From contig CALURK010000002.1 of assembly GCA_944323165.1 (NCBI GenBank), positions 1 to 64,000 of the forward strand: a DNA stretch of 64,000 bases. Direction: 5' to 3'. Positions 32,692 to 41,483 of this stretch are shown piece after piece. Each line of letters begins with the position of its first letter. Position 1 is the stretch's first letter. The notes beneath the pieces were generated by a model that searched no databases, was not told where the DNA came from, and saw nothing but the letters and a program-made list of their open reading frames with translations. Source of the stretch: Candidatus Gastranaerophilales bacterium (lineage in GTDB: Bacteria; Cyanobacteriota; Vampirovibrionia; Gastranaerophilales; Gastranaerophilaceae). The position numbers and the translations under genes are program-made.

Positions 32692-33012
32692 ATGACAGAT
32701 ACTTGTAGAGTTTTTTCATATTCACCGAATAATCCTAAGGCTAATGAATACTATCATGCGTGTAAAAAGTTTGATAATATACGTGATAAGGTAATCTCTT
32801 ATGAGCAAAGAACCTCTGATAGAGAAAGTCCTGAATATATGTCAATGATGAAGGAGTTTGAATATTGGGACAGTAAGGTTCCTGAAACATCTAATATTGC
32901 TGGTGAATATGAAGATAAGCTTATACAAAAGCAAGAATTAGCTAAGAGCCAAGACTCTGAAAAAGAGACAAATTCTCATAGAAACGAACATCATATAGAT
33001 TTGATTGCATAG
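32692..33012 (+). CDS. Small hydrophilic hypothetical protein
   Basis: 106 residues, highly charged, no signal peptide. The first part (TDTCRVFSYSPNNPKANEYYHAC) is followed by helical, Glu/Lys/Ser-rich sequence that is probably partly disordered. No family recognised. Good AGGA ribosome site, own upstream inverted repeat and own terminator: a single-gene unit. Confidence 0.55.
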   Translation: MTDTCRVFSYSPNNPKANEYYHACKKFDNIRDKVISYEQRTSDRESPEYMSMMKEFEYWDSKVPETSNIAGEYEDKLIQKQELAKSQDSEKETNSHRNEHHIDLIA

Positions 33013-33032
33013 TATAAATCATTTAGTTTTGT

Positions 33033-33070
33033 AAAAATCCCTGTACAATTCCTGTACAGGGGTTTTGTTT
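33033..33070 (+). terminator. Terminator after the small hydrophilic protein
   Basis: Stem AAAATCCCTGTACA / TGTACAGGGGTTTT (14 bp, one G-T) with a 5-nt loop and T-rich tail. The next gene's promoter must overlap or follow it. Confidence 0.88.
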
Positions 33071-33103
33071 GTTGTAAAATACTTTTTGGGAGATTTTAGT
33101 GTT

Positions 33104-33907
33104 ATGGTTAATTATGCAGTAGAGTTTATAAAGGAAAAGATTGGTAATTTTAAACCGGAAATTGGTATCATTTTGGGTTCAGGACTTGGCGAATTGGCAG
33201 ATGAGTATTGTAAAATTGCGATACCTTATTCAGAAATCCCTGGATTTGAAGCTTCTACGGTTTCGGGGCACAAAAGCAGATTGGTTTTTGCAGAAATTAG
33301 TGGCAAGAAAATTGTTATGATGCAGGGAAGATTTCATTTCTACGAAGGTCATCCTATACAAAAGGTCGTTTTTCCTGTAAAAGTTATGAAACTATTGGGG
33401 GTTAAAACTCTTATCGTAACAAACGCTGCAGGCGGAGTTAACCCTAAATTTAAGCCTGCAGATTTAATGATAATAACAGATCATATTAATCATATGGGAG
33501 TAAATCCTTTGATTGGACCTAACGACGATAATATGGGCGAAAGATTCCCTGATATGAGTAATATTTATACTAAGGAGTATGTAGATTTAGCAAAAAAAAT
33601 ATCGAAGAATATTGGTATTGACTTGCAAGAGGGTGTTTATATGGCATTTACCGGTCCATCTTACGAAACCCCGGCTGAAGTTAGGATGGCAAGAACTCTC
33701 GGTGCAGATGCCGTCGGTATGTCTACTGTTCCTGAGGCTGTTGTAGCTTCTTGGGCAAAAATGAAAGTTATCGGCTTAAGTTGTATTTGCAATTCCGCAG
33801 CGGGAGTAAGTACTGTAGGGCTTTCTCATGCTGATGTTATTAAGGCTGCAAATGATGCTAAGGATAAATTCAAAAAACTTGTAAAAGAGATTATAAAAGA
33901 GATATGA
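33104..33907 (+). CDS. Purine nucleoside phosphorylase
   Basis: Cleaves purine nucleosides with phosphate for salvage. 267 residues from the ATG at 33104 (GGGAG about 11 nt upstream); an in-frame TTG at 33065 lies inside the terminator and is rejected. Motifs of the trimeric PNP family: ILGSGLGELAD, SGHKSRLVF, MQGRFHFYEGH, TNAAGG, GPSYETPAEVRM and a late CNSAAGV. Its stop overlaps the S4 protein start by 4 nt. Confidence 0.92.
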   Translation: MVNYAVEFIKEKIGNFKPEIGIILGSGLGELADEYCKIAIPYSEIPGFEASTVSGHKSRLVFAEISGKKIVMMQGRFHFYEGHPIQKVVFPVKVMKLLGVKTLIVTNAAGGVNPKFKPADLMIITDHINHMGVNPLIGPNDDNMGERFPDMSNIYTKEYVDLAKKISKNIGIDLQEGVYMAFTGPSYETPAEVRMARTLGADAVGMSTVPEAVVASWAKMKVIGLSCICNSAAGVSTVGLSHADVIKAANDAKDKFKKLVKEIIKEI

Positions 33908-34152
33908 GATTAGATAAATTTTTAAAGGTATCAAGATTAATAAAGCGCAGAACAGTTGCAAATACTGTTTCTGAAATGGGAAGGGTTCTGGTTAACGGAA
34001 ATAGTGCAAAACCTGCAAAACAATTAAAAGTCGGAGATATTATTGAAATAGAATATTCTAACAGAGTCGAAAAAGTTGAAGTTTTGGTAATTCCAACAGG
34101 AAATGTAAGCGTTCAGGATGCATCAAGCTTATATAGAGTTATTGAGGAGTAG
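33904..34152 (+). CDS. S4-domain RNA-binding protein (RqcP/HslR-like)
   Basis: 82 residues, almost entirely an S4 domain: MRLDKFLKVSRLIKRRTVAN, then G-R-V-L-V-N-G and LKVGDIIEIEY. The family includes RqcP and Hsp15, which bind 50S subunits carrying stalled peptidyl-tRNA. Overlaps PNP by 4 nt; 5 nt before YjbQ. Confidence 0.85.
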   Translation: MRLDKFLKVSRLIKRRTVANTVSEMGRVLVNGNSAKPAKQLKVGDIIEIEYSNRVEKVEVLVIPTGNVSVQDASSLYRVIEE

Positions 34153-34157
34153 TAAAA

Positions 34158-34574
34158 ATGCCTGTAGTTAATGAACATTTTACGATTAATACACGCGGAA
34201 ACAACGATATTATAAATATAACAAAGCACGTTCAAAACTGTGTTTACCAGCACGAATTAAAAGATGGTTTGGTATGTGTTTCTATTCAAGGAAGTACTTC
34301 TGCAGTTACAACAATAGAATATGAAGAGGGGCTAATAAAAGACTTAAAAGAGGCTTTGGAAAGAATTGCCCCAACAGGAATTGAATACCATCACGATGAA
34401 ATATGGCATGACGGAAACGGGTATGCACATGTTAGAGCGGCGATAGTCGGAAGCTCTGTAAATATAGCATTAAAAGATGGTTTGCTAAATCTTGGCACTT
34501 GGCAGCAAGTTGTGCTTTTGGATTTTGATAACAAACAGCGCTCAAGAAATATTACTGTACAGATAGTGTATTGA
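34158..34574 (+). CDS. YjbQ/UPF0047 family protein
   Basis: 138 residues. Conserved metal-site residues of the family are visible: H-x-x-E/D in IEYHHDEIWHDGNGYAHVRAAIVG, and GTWQQVVLLDFD near the end. The family has been reported to have weak thiamine-phosphate synthase activity, but its true role is unsettled. Part of the PNP to rsmD run. Confidence 0.88.
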   Translation: MPVVNEHFTINTRGNNDIINITKHVQNCVYQHELKDGLVCVSIQGSTSAVTTIEYEEGLIKDLKEALERIAPTGIEYHHDEIWHDGNGYAHVRAAIVGSSVNIALKDGLLNLGTWQQVVLLDFDNKQRSRNITVQIVY

Positions 34575-34591
34575 TGTGATAATATGGGTTT

Positions 34592-35305
34592 ATGCTAAAT
34601 CTATACATCACATCATCAAATCGCAGAGAGGGTAAGACTTTTCTAACTGCAGGTCTTGCTGCTACTATGCAGAGTTTAGGGTATGCAACGTGTGTTTATA
34701 AACCAATTCAAACTAACGGTATTGAGCGCAATGGTTTTATGCAATCTCCGGATTTAACTTATGTAAAAACGGTTGATCCATACATAAAAACTCATTTTTC
34801 ATACTTGTATAAATCAGATATGGAACCGTTGATAGCATCAGAGGCGGAAAATGAACCGATTGATATCGAGCTTATACAAAGAGAATATCTAAGAATAACT
34901 TCTACTTCTGATTGTACAATTATAGACGGTGATAGCGGCTTATTAAGCCCTATAGCTCCTTGTGTTCAAACAGTAGATTTAGTAAGAAAACTTCAAACCC
35001 CAGTTGTTTTTGTTGTAACTCCAAGAGAAGATTCTATAAACGACACCTTGCTTTCTATTTATACGGCGCAGGAAAAAGGTCTTGAGATAAGGGGAGTGGT
35101 AATCAACAATATTAAGGAAGATTGTCCTAAAAATTTATTGAATGCAATTCCAAGAGTTATTGAAGAATACACAAATGTTAAGATTTTGGGGTTAATATCT
35201 CATATAGAAGGGAAACTTTCTCCTGAGGATTTAATAACAAGTATCTTAAATGGTGTCGATATAGAAAGTATTTTTAATGTAAAAATCGAGAAGCTGGAAT
35301 TATGA
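34592..35305 (+). CDS. bioD: BioD-like dethiobiotin synthetase / P-loop ATPase
   Basis: 237 residues. P-loop ITSSNRREGKTFLTAGLA (BioD usually has G-T-D-T-x-V-G-K-T), then KPIQTNG with the carbamate-forming Lys, IDGDSGLLSPI and VVFVVTPREDSIN, then VVINNI. These are the BioD/AAA_26 landmarks. The degenerate P-loop and lack of other bio genes leave open a related phosphotransacetylase-type ATPase. Overlaps rsmD by 4 nt. Confidence 0.68.
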   Translation: MLNLYITSSNRREGKTFLTAGLAATMQSLGYATCVYKPIQTNGIERNGFMQSPDLTYVKTVDPYIKTHFSYLYKSDMEPLIASEAENEPIDIELIQREYLRITSTSDCTIIDGDSGLLSPIAPCVQTVDLVRKLQTPVVFVVTPREDSINDTLLSIYTAQEKGLEIRGVVINNIKEDCPKNLLNAIPRVIEEYTNVKILGLISHIEGKLSPEDLITSILNGVDIESIFNVKIEKLEL

Positions 35306-35820
35306 TAATAACTGCAGGTATTTATAAAGGTAGAAAGCTTTTAGTGCCAGATGAGAGTATAACTCGCCCGACTTTATCGAAAGTCAGAATGGGAGTTTTT
35401 AATACCCTATATTCTCTAATCGGAGATTTTGAAGGAAAAAGCTTCCTTGATGTCTTTGGTGGCTCAGGCGTAATGGGCTTGGAAGCTCTTTCCAGAGGTT
35501 TTTCTAAGGTAAAGGTTTTTGAAAAAAACATAAAAGCTGCAAGTATTATCAAGAAAAACTATGAAACTATAGGGCTTAAACCGGATTTGCAAATTGGGGA
35601 CAGCGCAAAACTCATCAAAAAATTGGAAGAAGTTTTTGATGTTGTGTATGTTGATCCACCGTATAAAAGTAATTTGTATGAAGTAATATTAAAAAATCCA
35701 AAAGGAAAAATAATAGTGACTGAAGGGGTTAATAAGCTTGAAATAGAAGGCTTAGAACTTCTTAAAACAAAGAACTACGGCGGTAAGTTGGTGAGCTTTT
35801 TCAATCAAAAACAGGCGTGA
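35302..35820 (+). CDS. rsmD: 16S rRNA (guanine966-N2)-methyltransferase RsmD
   Basis: 172 residues. N-terminal ITAGIYKGRKLLVP and RPTLSKVRMGVFNTL, SAM-binding FLDVFGGSGVMGLEALSRG, and catalytic Y-V-D-P-P-Y. Modifies the small ribosomal subunit. Last gene of the operon beginning at PNP; no strong terminator seen. Confidence 0.94.
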   Translation: MIITAGIYKGRKLLVPDESITRPTLSKVRMGVFNTLYSLIGDFEGKSFLDVFGGSGVMGLEALSRGFSKVKVFEKNIKAASIIKKNYETIGLKPDLQIGDSAKLIKKLEEVFDVVYVDPPYKSNLYEVILKNPKGKIIVTEGVNKLEIEGLELLKTKNYGGKLVSFFNQKQA

Positions 35821-35831
35821 AGGGGAAAGGC

Positions 35832-35860
35832 TTGCAAAAAAAACAAAATTATATTATAAT
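35832..35860 (+). promoter_or_regulatory. Strong promoter of the zinc-ribbon/rimM/trmD operon, with long leader
   Basis: TTGCAA (35832-35837), 17 nt, TATAAT (35855-35860). The start codon is 120 nt downstream, leaving a leader of about 110 nt. That leader has the near-perfect palindrome GAGTTGAAATTTCGACTC at 35870-35887, close to the expected transcript start. Confidence 0.7.
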
Positions 35861-35980
35861 ACATGCAGAGAGTTGAAATTTCGACTCGATATTTTTTGAT
35901 TGAATCTCATATTATTTGAATTGATAGGATTATTATTAAGTAGTGAAATTTTTTTAGAATTTGGTTAAGAGGCTTTTATT

Positions 35981-36922
35981 ATGTATGTAAACAAGTGCAT
36001 TAAGTGTGGTGCGGAATTTGAAACAAAGAACCCCAAAAGAGTGATATGTCCTAATTGCTTATATGCAGACAAGGGAAGTGAATCGTCAGACGAAAAACCT
36101 ATGCAGAGTTATAGCTCATATAGCTCTTATTCAACGGAGTCTCGACCAAGAAGTTATGATCGACCTCAACAAGGCGGTTATAGAACCAATAATTATCAAA
36201 GACGTGATAACAGGGATAATAGAGGTGGTTTCCAAAGACGCGATAATAACAATCGCCCACAAAGACGTCCTGACAACAATAGAAGTGGCGGTTATCGCAA
36301 TAATTATGCGAGTGCAAGACCACAACAGCGTCGTCCGATGAAAAAACAGGCAAAACCGGCAAGACCTTTGCTTATTAGTAAGGAACAATTGGAACAGATT
36401 GAAGTTTTGTATAAAGCGATGTTACCGTTACCAAACCCTGATTGTCATGAAGTAATCGGAGCAAAACTTGGTATAGAACCGCAAAAAGTATTTTTCGGTA
36501 TAAATTTAGTTCGTCAAAAAATGATGTTACCTAAATTACCTTTCCCAAAACGTAAATTGGCAATATCTCCGGATCAGATGATGGCTATAAAGGCTTTGTA
36601 TGAGCCGTTGTTACCGTTACCTCCAATTGGGTGCCATAAGATTATCGCAGCTCAATTAAAAATGGATGAATGGAGAGTTCACGTAGGTATAAAACTTATC
36701 CGTGCTCAGTTAGGTTTGGATAGATGGAATGAAGACAGGGCTGATAAGCCTGCTGATTATATGGTTGCAAAACATACGAAACCAACTGCTGAAGAAAAAG
36801 TTCCTGTGGCAGTAGAGGCAACAACTCCGGCAGATGCTCCGGCAGAACCTGCAGAAGCTCCTGCGGAGCCTGAAAAACCAAAAAGAGGAAGAAAACCTAA
36901 GAAGAAAGACGATGAAGAATAA
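35981..36922 (+). CDS. Zinc-ribbon protein with Arg/Gly-rich linker, duplicated domain and AT-hook-like tail
   Basis: 313 residues, no known full-length family. Residues 6-25 form a Zn ribbon (CIKCG..CPNC). Residues about 40-125 are Arg/Asn/Gly/Gln-rich, like RNA-binding RGG/RXX regions. Two ~60-residue copies of a helical domain follow, starting I-S-K-E-Q-L-E-Q-I and I-S-P-D-Q-M-M-A-I; each has L-P-L-P..CH and a V-G/F-x-G-I-x-L-I/V-R helix. A Pro/Ala linker leads to KRGRKPKKK, an AT-hook-like tail. Heading a rimM-trmD operon suggests a nucleic-acid or ribosome-linked role (inference). Confidence 0.7.
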   Translation: MYVNKCIKCGAEFETKNPKRVICPNCLYADKGSESSDEKPMQSYSSYSSYSTESRPRSYDRPQQGGYRTNNYQRRDNRDNRGGFQRRDNNNRPQRRPDNNRSGGYRNNYASARPQQRRPMKKQAKPARPLLISKEQLEQIEVLYKAMLPLPNPDCHEVIGAKLGIEPQKVFFGINLVRQKMMLPKLPFPKRKLAISPDQMMAIKALYEPLLPLPPIGCHKIIAAQLKMDEWRVHVGIKLIRAQLGLDRWNEDRADKPADYMVAKHTKPTAEEKVPVAVEATTPADAPAEPAEAPAEPEKPKRGRKPKKKDDEE

Positions 36923-37424
36923 TTTTGTCTCGGTAGGTAAAATTCTAAATTTTCATGGTGTTCAAGGAGAAGCCAAGCTTGGGTATTCTAAAAACAGAGA
37001 GGATTTTCTTGCTCAGATTAAAGAAGTTTACGTCCAATTTGATAATGAGTACAAAAAACTGGAAGTATCAAGGATACGATTTACTCCAAAATGCGGAATT
37101 ATAAAGTTTAAGGGTATAGATACCTTAAATGATATTCTTGAATACAAAAATAAATTAATATTCGTGACGGAAGAAACTGCAAGAAGCTTTCTAGAGGAAG
37201 ACGAGTATTTGATAGATGAACTTGTCGGACTTGATGTTTATGACGGAGATAAAAAGGTTGGTGCTGTGGTTGGTGTATCTAATAATGGCGCAAGTGACTT
37301 GTTATCTGTAAAGAATTTGGATAAAAAGATTTGCTTAGTACCTTTTGTAAAAGCAATAGTTCTTTCCGTAGATATCAAGAATAGAAAAATCCAGATAAAT
37401 AATCTTGAAGGTCTACTCTCATGA
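36912..37424 (+). CDS. rimM: Ribosome maturation factor RimM
   Basis: Assists 30S head assembly with S19. 170 residues from the ATG at 36912, which overlaps the zinc-ribbon gene by 11 nt; the longer frame start at 36834 lies in that gene. N-terminal FVSVGKILNFHGVQGEAKL, then the PRC-barrel (LIDELVGLDVYDGDKKVG; LVPFVKAIV). Overlaps trmD by 4 nt, the usual pairing. Confidence 0.93.
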   Translation: MKNNFVSVGKILNFHGVQGEAKLGYSKNREDFLAQIKEVYVQFDNEYKKLEVSRIRFTPKCGIIKFKGIDTLNDILEYKNKLIFVTEETARSFLEEDEYLIDELVGLDVYDGDKKVGAVVGVSNNGASDLLSVKNLDKKICLVPFVKAIVLSVDIKNRKIQINNLEGLLS

Positions 37425-38110
37425 AGTTTGATGTTTTAACTTTATTTCCGGAATTAATCCAATCTCATATGGATTTCAGTATTATGAAACGAGCGTCTGA
37501 TGAAGGAATTATTTCCGTAAACACGATTAACCCCAGAGATTTTACCTTGGATAAACATAAAAAAGTAGATGATACTCCTTATGGTGGCGGTGCAGGAATG
37601 GTTTTGATGCCTCAGCCTTATGTTGATGCTTATAATTCTGTATGTAAATTGGAAAAAAGTATTACATTAATGATGACACCTCAGGGAGAGCCTTTCTCTG
37701 ATAAAATTTCAAATGAACTTGCAGAGTATGAGCAAATTATAATACTATGTGGGCATTATGAAGGATTTGACGAGCGGATTAGAGAAATAATAAAGCCGAG
37801 AGAAATTTCAATCGGCGACTTTGTTTTGACTGGCGGTGAGCTTCCGGCATTATGTATAATAGATAGTGTTTCTAGAAAAATTGATGGAACTTTAGGTAAA
37901 ATTGAATCGGCTCATGATGACAGTTTTTCAGACGGACTGCTTGAATATCCGCAGTATACAAAGCCTAGAGAATATATGGGGTATAAAGTTCCTGAAGTTC
38001 TTTTAAATGGTAATCATAAACTTATAGAAGAATTTCGAATGGAACAGAAGATTTTGCGAACCCAAAAAAAACGCCCAGATTTGTATGAAAAATGGCGCAA
38101 AACTAAATAA
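37421..38110 (+). CDS. trmD: tRNA (guanine37-N1)-methyltransferase TrmD
   Basis: Makes m1G37, needed to prevent frameshifting. 229 residues. FDVLTLFPELI at the start; the knot regions DDTPYGGGAGMV, LCGHYEGFDERI and SIGDFVLTGGELPAL bind SAM; a C-terminal PREYMGYKVPEVLL and KKRPDLYEKW follow. Convergent with the uridine-kinase-like gene 15 nt away. Confidence 0.97.
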   Translation: MKFDVLTLFPELIQSHMDFSIMKRASDEGIISVNTINPRDFTLDKHKKVDDTPYGGGAGMVLMPQPYVDAYNSVCKLEKSITLMMTPQGEPFSDKISNELAEYEQIIILCGHYEGFDERIREIIKPREISIGDFVLTGGELPALCIIDSVSRKIDGTLGKIESAHDDSFSDGLLEYPQYTKPREYMGYKVPEVLLNGNHKLIEEFRMEQKILRTQKKRPDLYEKWRKTK

Positions 38111-38125
38111 AATAAACTCCTAATG

Positions 38126-38968
38126 TTAATCTTCCTGATAATATAATTCTTGAATTACAGATATAATTTTGTTCAAGAAATTTTTATATTTAATTCTGTC
38201 TGCAGAGCCCGAAAGAACAATATCAGCTTGCCTCTTGCATGGTTTAATATACACATCAGCCTTTTCATTGGCGTTTTTGTATATAATATCAGCAGAATCG
38301 CCAAGATCTCTTTCTTTTGCGCGGACATAAAATCTTTCTTTTTTGATATTTTCGTCAATTTCAACATAAATTTTGAAATCAAAAGCATCCTTAACTTTTT
38401 CCGTAAGTGTAAATAAACCTTCTGAAATAATAATTTTAGAAGGTTTAGCTAATATATAATTATCATGTCTAATAGCAGTTCCGCTCATGTCATATTTAGG
38501 AAGATAAGTTTCTTTGCCTGAAAGTAGTTCCTTAATATGCTTGTGCATTAATTCCAATTCCAATGCTTGAGGAACGTCCAAATCATAATTCTTTGCAAAT
38601 TCAGAAAAACTACCCGCAGCCTTTACCATTTCTGAACGGTCATAATAATAATCATCTGTATTAACTCTCGTTATAGCGTTATCAATATTAAATTCAGTAG
38701 CAAAAGATTCAATAGTATCAATTAAATCCATTGTAATCGTAGATTTTCCGCTTGCAGTTTCGCCTGCAATACCAATGGAAGCAGGCATTTTAATTCTTCC
38801 GGACAAATATGCTGCAATCTTTTTTATAACAAAAGGTGTATAACTTACGAGAATAGAGCCTTTTGCGTTCAGTTCTTTTTCAAAAATTTCATGTAAATAT
38901 TGCTCTATCTTTTCGTTTAAACTTGTTGGTTTTGTTGTAATTTTTGATATTGTGATATCTTGTAACAT
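38126..38968 (-). CDS. Uridine kinase / phosphoribulokinase family P-loop kinase
   Basis: 280 residues from the ATG at 38968 (an AGAAAG tract is upstream); the frame extends to 39001 without a better site. P-loop GIAGETASGKST, then NTDDYYYDR, YDLDVPQALELEL, YDMSGTAIR and ISEGLFTL match uridine kinases. The N-terminal ~70 residues are extra. It may phosphorylate uridine/cytidine or another alcohol substrate. Last gene of a three-gene minus-strand set. Confidence 0.8.
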   Translation of the reverse strand: MLQDITISKITTKPTSLNEKIEQYLHEIFEKELNAKGSILVSYTPFVIKKIAAYLSGRIKMPASIGIAGETASGKSTITMDLIDTIESFATEFNIDNAITRVNTDDYYYDRSEMVKAAGSFSEFAKNYDLDVPQALELELMHKHIKELLSGKETYLPKYDMSGTAIRHDNYILAKPSKIIISEGLFTLTEKVKDAFDFKIYVEIDENIKKERFYVRAKERDLGDSADIIYKNANEKADVYIKPCKRQADIVLSGSADRIKYKNFLNKIISVIQELYYQED

Positions 38969-39070
38969 AAATCTTTTTTCTTTCTTTGTTCTATTATACA
39001 CGAATTAAAACAAAAGAAAAGTATTTATTGCGTAAAAAATTAAGATTTTTTACAAATTTTAACACCTAAA

Positions 39071-40300
39071 TTATTCATATCTAAGAGCATCAATAGGGTT
39101 TAAAAGAGAAGCTTTGTAAGCCGGATAGTAACCAAAACCGACACCAACCAGTCCTGAAAATCCAAGTGCAAGAACAATTGAAAATAATGAAATAGAAATG
39201 GTCATAGAAGGTGCGAAAACCGTAATTAGGAAGGACCCCACTACACCTACAACTACGCCTATTAAACCTCCTATCATAGAAAGTAAAAATGATTCAATAA
39301 GAAACTGCCACCTAATATCGCTTACCTGTGCACCAATTGCCATTCTAATCCCAATTTCTTTTGTTCTTTCGGTAACCGACACAAGCATAATATTCATAAT
39401 ACCAATACCACCGACTAAAAGCGAAACTGATGCAATCGAGGCAAGTAAAATTGCAAAAGTTTGAACGGTAGATTTCATTCTTTCTTGAAATTCAGCAGAA
39501 TTTCTAATCTCAAAATCTTTTTCCTGATTTTTACCGATATTATGTCTTGCGGTCAAAATCTCATCAATATCTTCAATTGTTTCATTTAGAGTATCAGGAT
39601 TTTGACCTTTTATAATAATTTGGCTTACAGTGCCCGGAAAATCAGTCCCAAAAACTCGTTTTTGAGCTGTTGTTATAGGTATAAATATTAAATCATCCTG
39701 ATCCATAGGTCCTGTCTGTCCTTTTGACTTTAAAAGTCCTACGACTTTAAACGGGATATTACCTACTCTTATGACTTTGTTAATTGGATCAACATCTCCA
39801 AATAATTCTGTTGCAACGGTCGATCCCAGAAGTGCAACTTTAGCACTGTTTTGCATATCTTCGGGAATGAAGCCTCTGCCTAAATCTACTTCATAATTTT
39901 TTATAAAAAGATACGCAGGTTGAACTCCATACACTGTAGTAGACCAGTTCTGGTTTCCATAAGTAAGTTGTTGAGTTTGAGAAGACATAGTAGAAATTGA
40001 TAAAATTCCCCTTGCCATCTTTTTTATAGCTTCAGCATCTTTAGATGTAAGAGTAGGTTTAGTTCCGATTCCCATGTGAACACCGCCGGATTTTGCGGAA
40101 GCTGAGCGAATAGTTAAGATATTCGTCCCCATTGCTTCCATATTCTCCGTAACCTTTTTGCTGGCCCCGGTTCCTACTGCAAGCATTATAATTACTGCAC
40201 TTACACCAATAATTACACCCAAGCTTGTTAAAGCAGAGCGCAACATATTCACTCTAAGCGAGTTTATTGCCATTTTTAAGGTTGATTTAAAATCTAACAT
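39071..40300 (-). CDS. MacB/FtsX-type ABC transporter permease
   Basis: 409 residues. N-terminal transmembrane helix (SALTSLGVIIGVSAVIIML), a ~220-residue periplasmic MacB-PCD-like domain, and three C-terminal helices including VGGIGIMNIMLVSVTERTKEIG, the hallmark of the family. These permeases extrude lipoproteins, peptides or toxins by mechanotransmission. No ATPase subunit is adjacent. Five nt downstream of the DUF2229 gene. Confidence 0.9.
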   Translation of the reverse strand: MLDFKSTLKMAINSLRVNMLRSALTSLGVIIGVSAVIIMLAVGTGASKKVTENMEAMGTNILTIRSASAKSGGVHMGIGTKPTLTSKDAEAIKKMARGILSISTMSSQTQQLTYGNQNWSTTVYGVQPAYLFIKNYEVDLGRGFIPEDMQNSAKVALLGSTVATELFGDVDPINKVIRVGNIPFKVVGLLKSKGQTGPMDQDDLIFIPITTAQKRVFGTDFPGTVSQIIIKGQNPDTLNETIEDIDEILTARHNIGKNQEKDFEIRNSAEFQERMKSTVQTFAILLASIASVSLLVGGIGIMNIMLVSVTERTKEIGIRMAIGAQVSDIRWQFLIESFLLSMIGGLIGVVVGVVGSFLITVFAPSMTISISLFSIVLALGFSGLVGVGFGYYPAYKASLLNPIDALRYE

Positions 40301-40305
40301 CTATA

Positions 40306-41382
40306 TTACTTTTTTTCTGCAAAATTTAAAGAATCACAAATATTTGTCTGAGGAACATAATCATATTCAGGCATAGTGATTTTATTAATAATTTTAGAAC
40401 GTTTTTTACGATACAACATATCAATAAACGCTTCTAAACGAGTAATAAAACCGGCTTCTCCAGTATGCTCATCAATCGTTAATGAAAGAATTGGTTTTCC
40501 AAACTCTTTGGCTTTTCTTGTAATTCTTTCAATCATCAAAGAATCAGGACCACATCCGAACGCATTAAGAGTAACTATTCCGTCAATCTTGTTATCTTTC
40601 AAATAATGTCCTGCAGTACCGGTCATTTCGTATTCATTAGCCCAGTATCTTTTTTGACCAAAAGATGCAATCCCTTCTTCCATCTGTTCATCAGTAAGTT
40701 GAAGAGATGTGAAGACTTTTACATCCATTTTTTCTAATTTTTCGAAAATTTTCATACAAGCCCTGTCGTCATAAATGTTGTATCCGTGAGAAACCAGAGC
40801 AACATTTATAGGAGCTGATGTTGTTGAATTTTCAATAAAGACTTTTCCCTGCAAAGCGTAATTCATAGCTTTTTTGTAACTCATGCCGGAACGTGCCATT
40901 ACAAGAAAGTTATTATAAACTTTCCAACCTTGCTTGGAGGCTTTCTTTATTTCGTCAAAATTTGTTATACCAAAAGGTTTTACAGATTCCTCTAAAAACT
41001 TATACAAACCTTGGTGCTTTTGTGATTTATCTAAAGTCGGCTCTATTATGTTGATGTCTGCCTTTATGACATTTCTAACCAAATCAGGAAGACCTCTGAT
41101 TTTAGAGCAGTTGTAAATCTTTGGTGCAATCGACTGAAGTGATGGTACAAAGATATTTTTTACCCCTTTAGAAATTAAATTTAGTATATGTCCCAAATAA
41201 ATTTTTATAGGTAAACAAGTTTCCGTAACAACAAGGGCTGAGCCGTCTGACATTGTTTGCTTTGTTGTCGGATCTGATAAAATAATTTTTATCCCTAAGC
41301 TTGTAAAAAAACCGTACCAAAACGGATAATTGTTGTAAAATGACATTCCTCTCGGAATACCTATGACCATTTCTTTTTCCAT
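40306..41382 (-). CDS. Acyl-CoA dehydratase activase-related protein (DUF2229)
   Basis: 358 residues. N-terminal VIGIPRGMSFYNNYPFWYGFF is diagnostic of DUF2229. Cys residues in TETCLPIK and NAFGCGPDS are candidate cluster ligands, and LTIDEHTGEAGFITRLEAF is the conserved C-terminal motif. The family is related to ATP-dependent activators and subunits of 2-hydroxyacyl-CoA dehydratases and benzoyl-CoA reductases; stand-alone members have no proven role. Ribosome site AAAGG. Confidence 0.85.
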   Translation of the reverse strand: MEKEMVIGIPRGMSFYNNYPFWYGFFTSLGIKIILSDPTTKQTMSDGSALVVTETCLPIKIYLGHILNLISKGVKNIFVPSLQSIAPKIYNCSKIRGLPDLVRNVIKADINIIEPTLDKSQKHQGLYKFLEESVKPFGITNFDEIKKASKQGWKVYNNFLVMARSGMSYKKAMNYALQGKVFIENSTTSAPINVALVSHGYNIYDDRACMKIFEKLEKMDVKVFTSLQLTDEQMEEGIASFGQKRYWANEYEMTGTAGHYLKDNKIDGIVTLNAFGCGPDSLMIERITRKAKEFGKPILSLTIDEHTGEAGFITRLEAFIDMLYRKKRSKIINKITMPEYDYVPQTNICDSLNFAEKK

Positions 41383-41447
41383 GATAAACCTTTTCTTTTT
41401 TATATCACATTTATGATATCGCGAAAAGAAACTTTTGTCACGATTAT

Positions 41448-41476
41448 TTGCGGAAATGTTAAGTTACTGTTATAAT
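41448..41476 (+). promoter_or_regulatory. Promoter of ruvC
   Basis: TTGCGG (41448-41453), 17 nt, TATAAT (41471-41476). The ATG starts 7 nt after the -10, with no ribosome site, so the transcript is probably leaderless. Confidence 0.75.
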
Positions 41477-41483
41477 TATCGTT

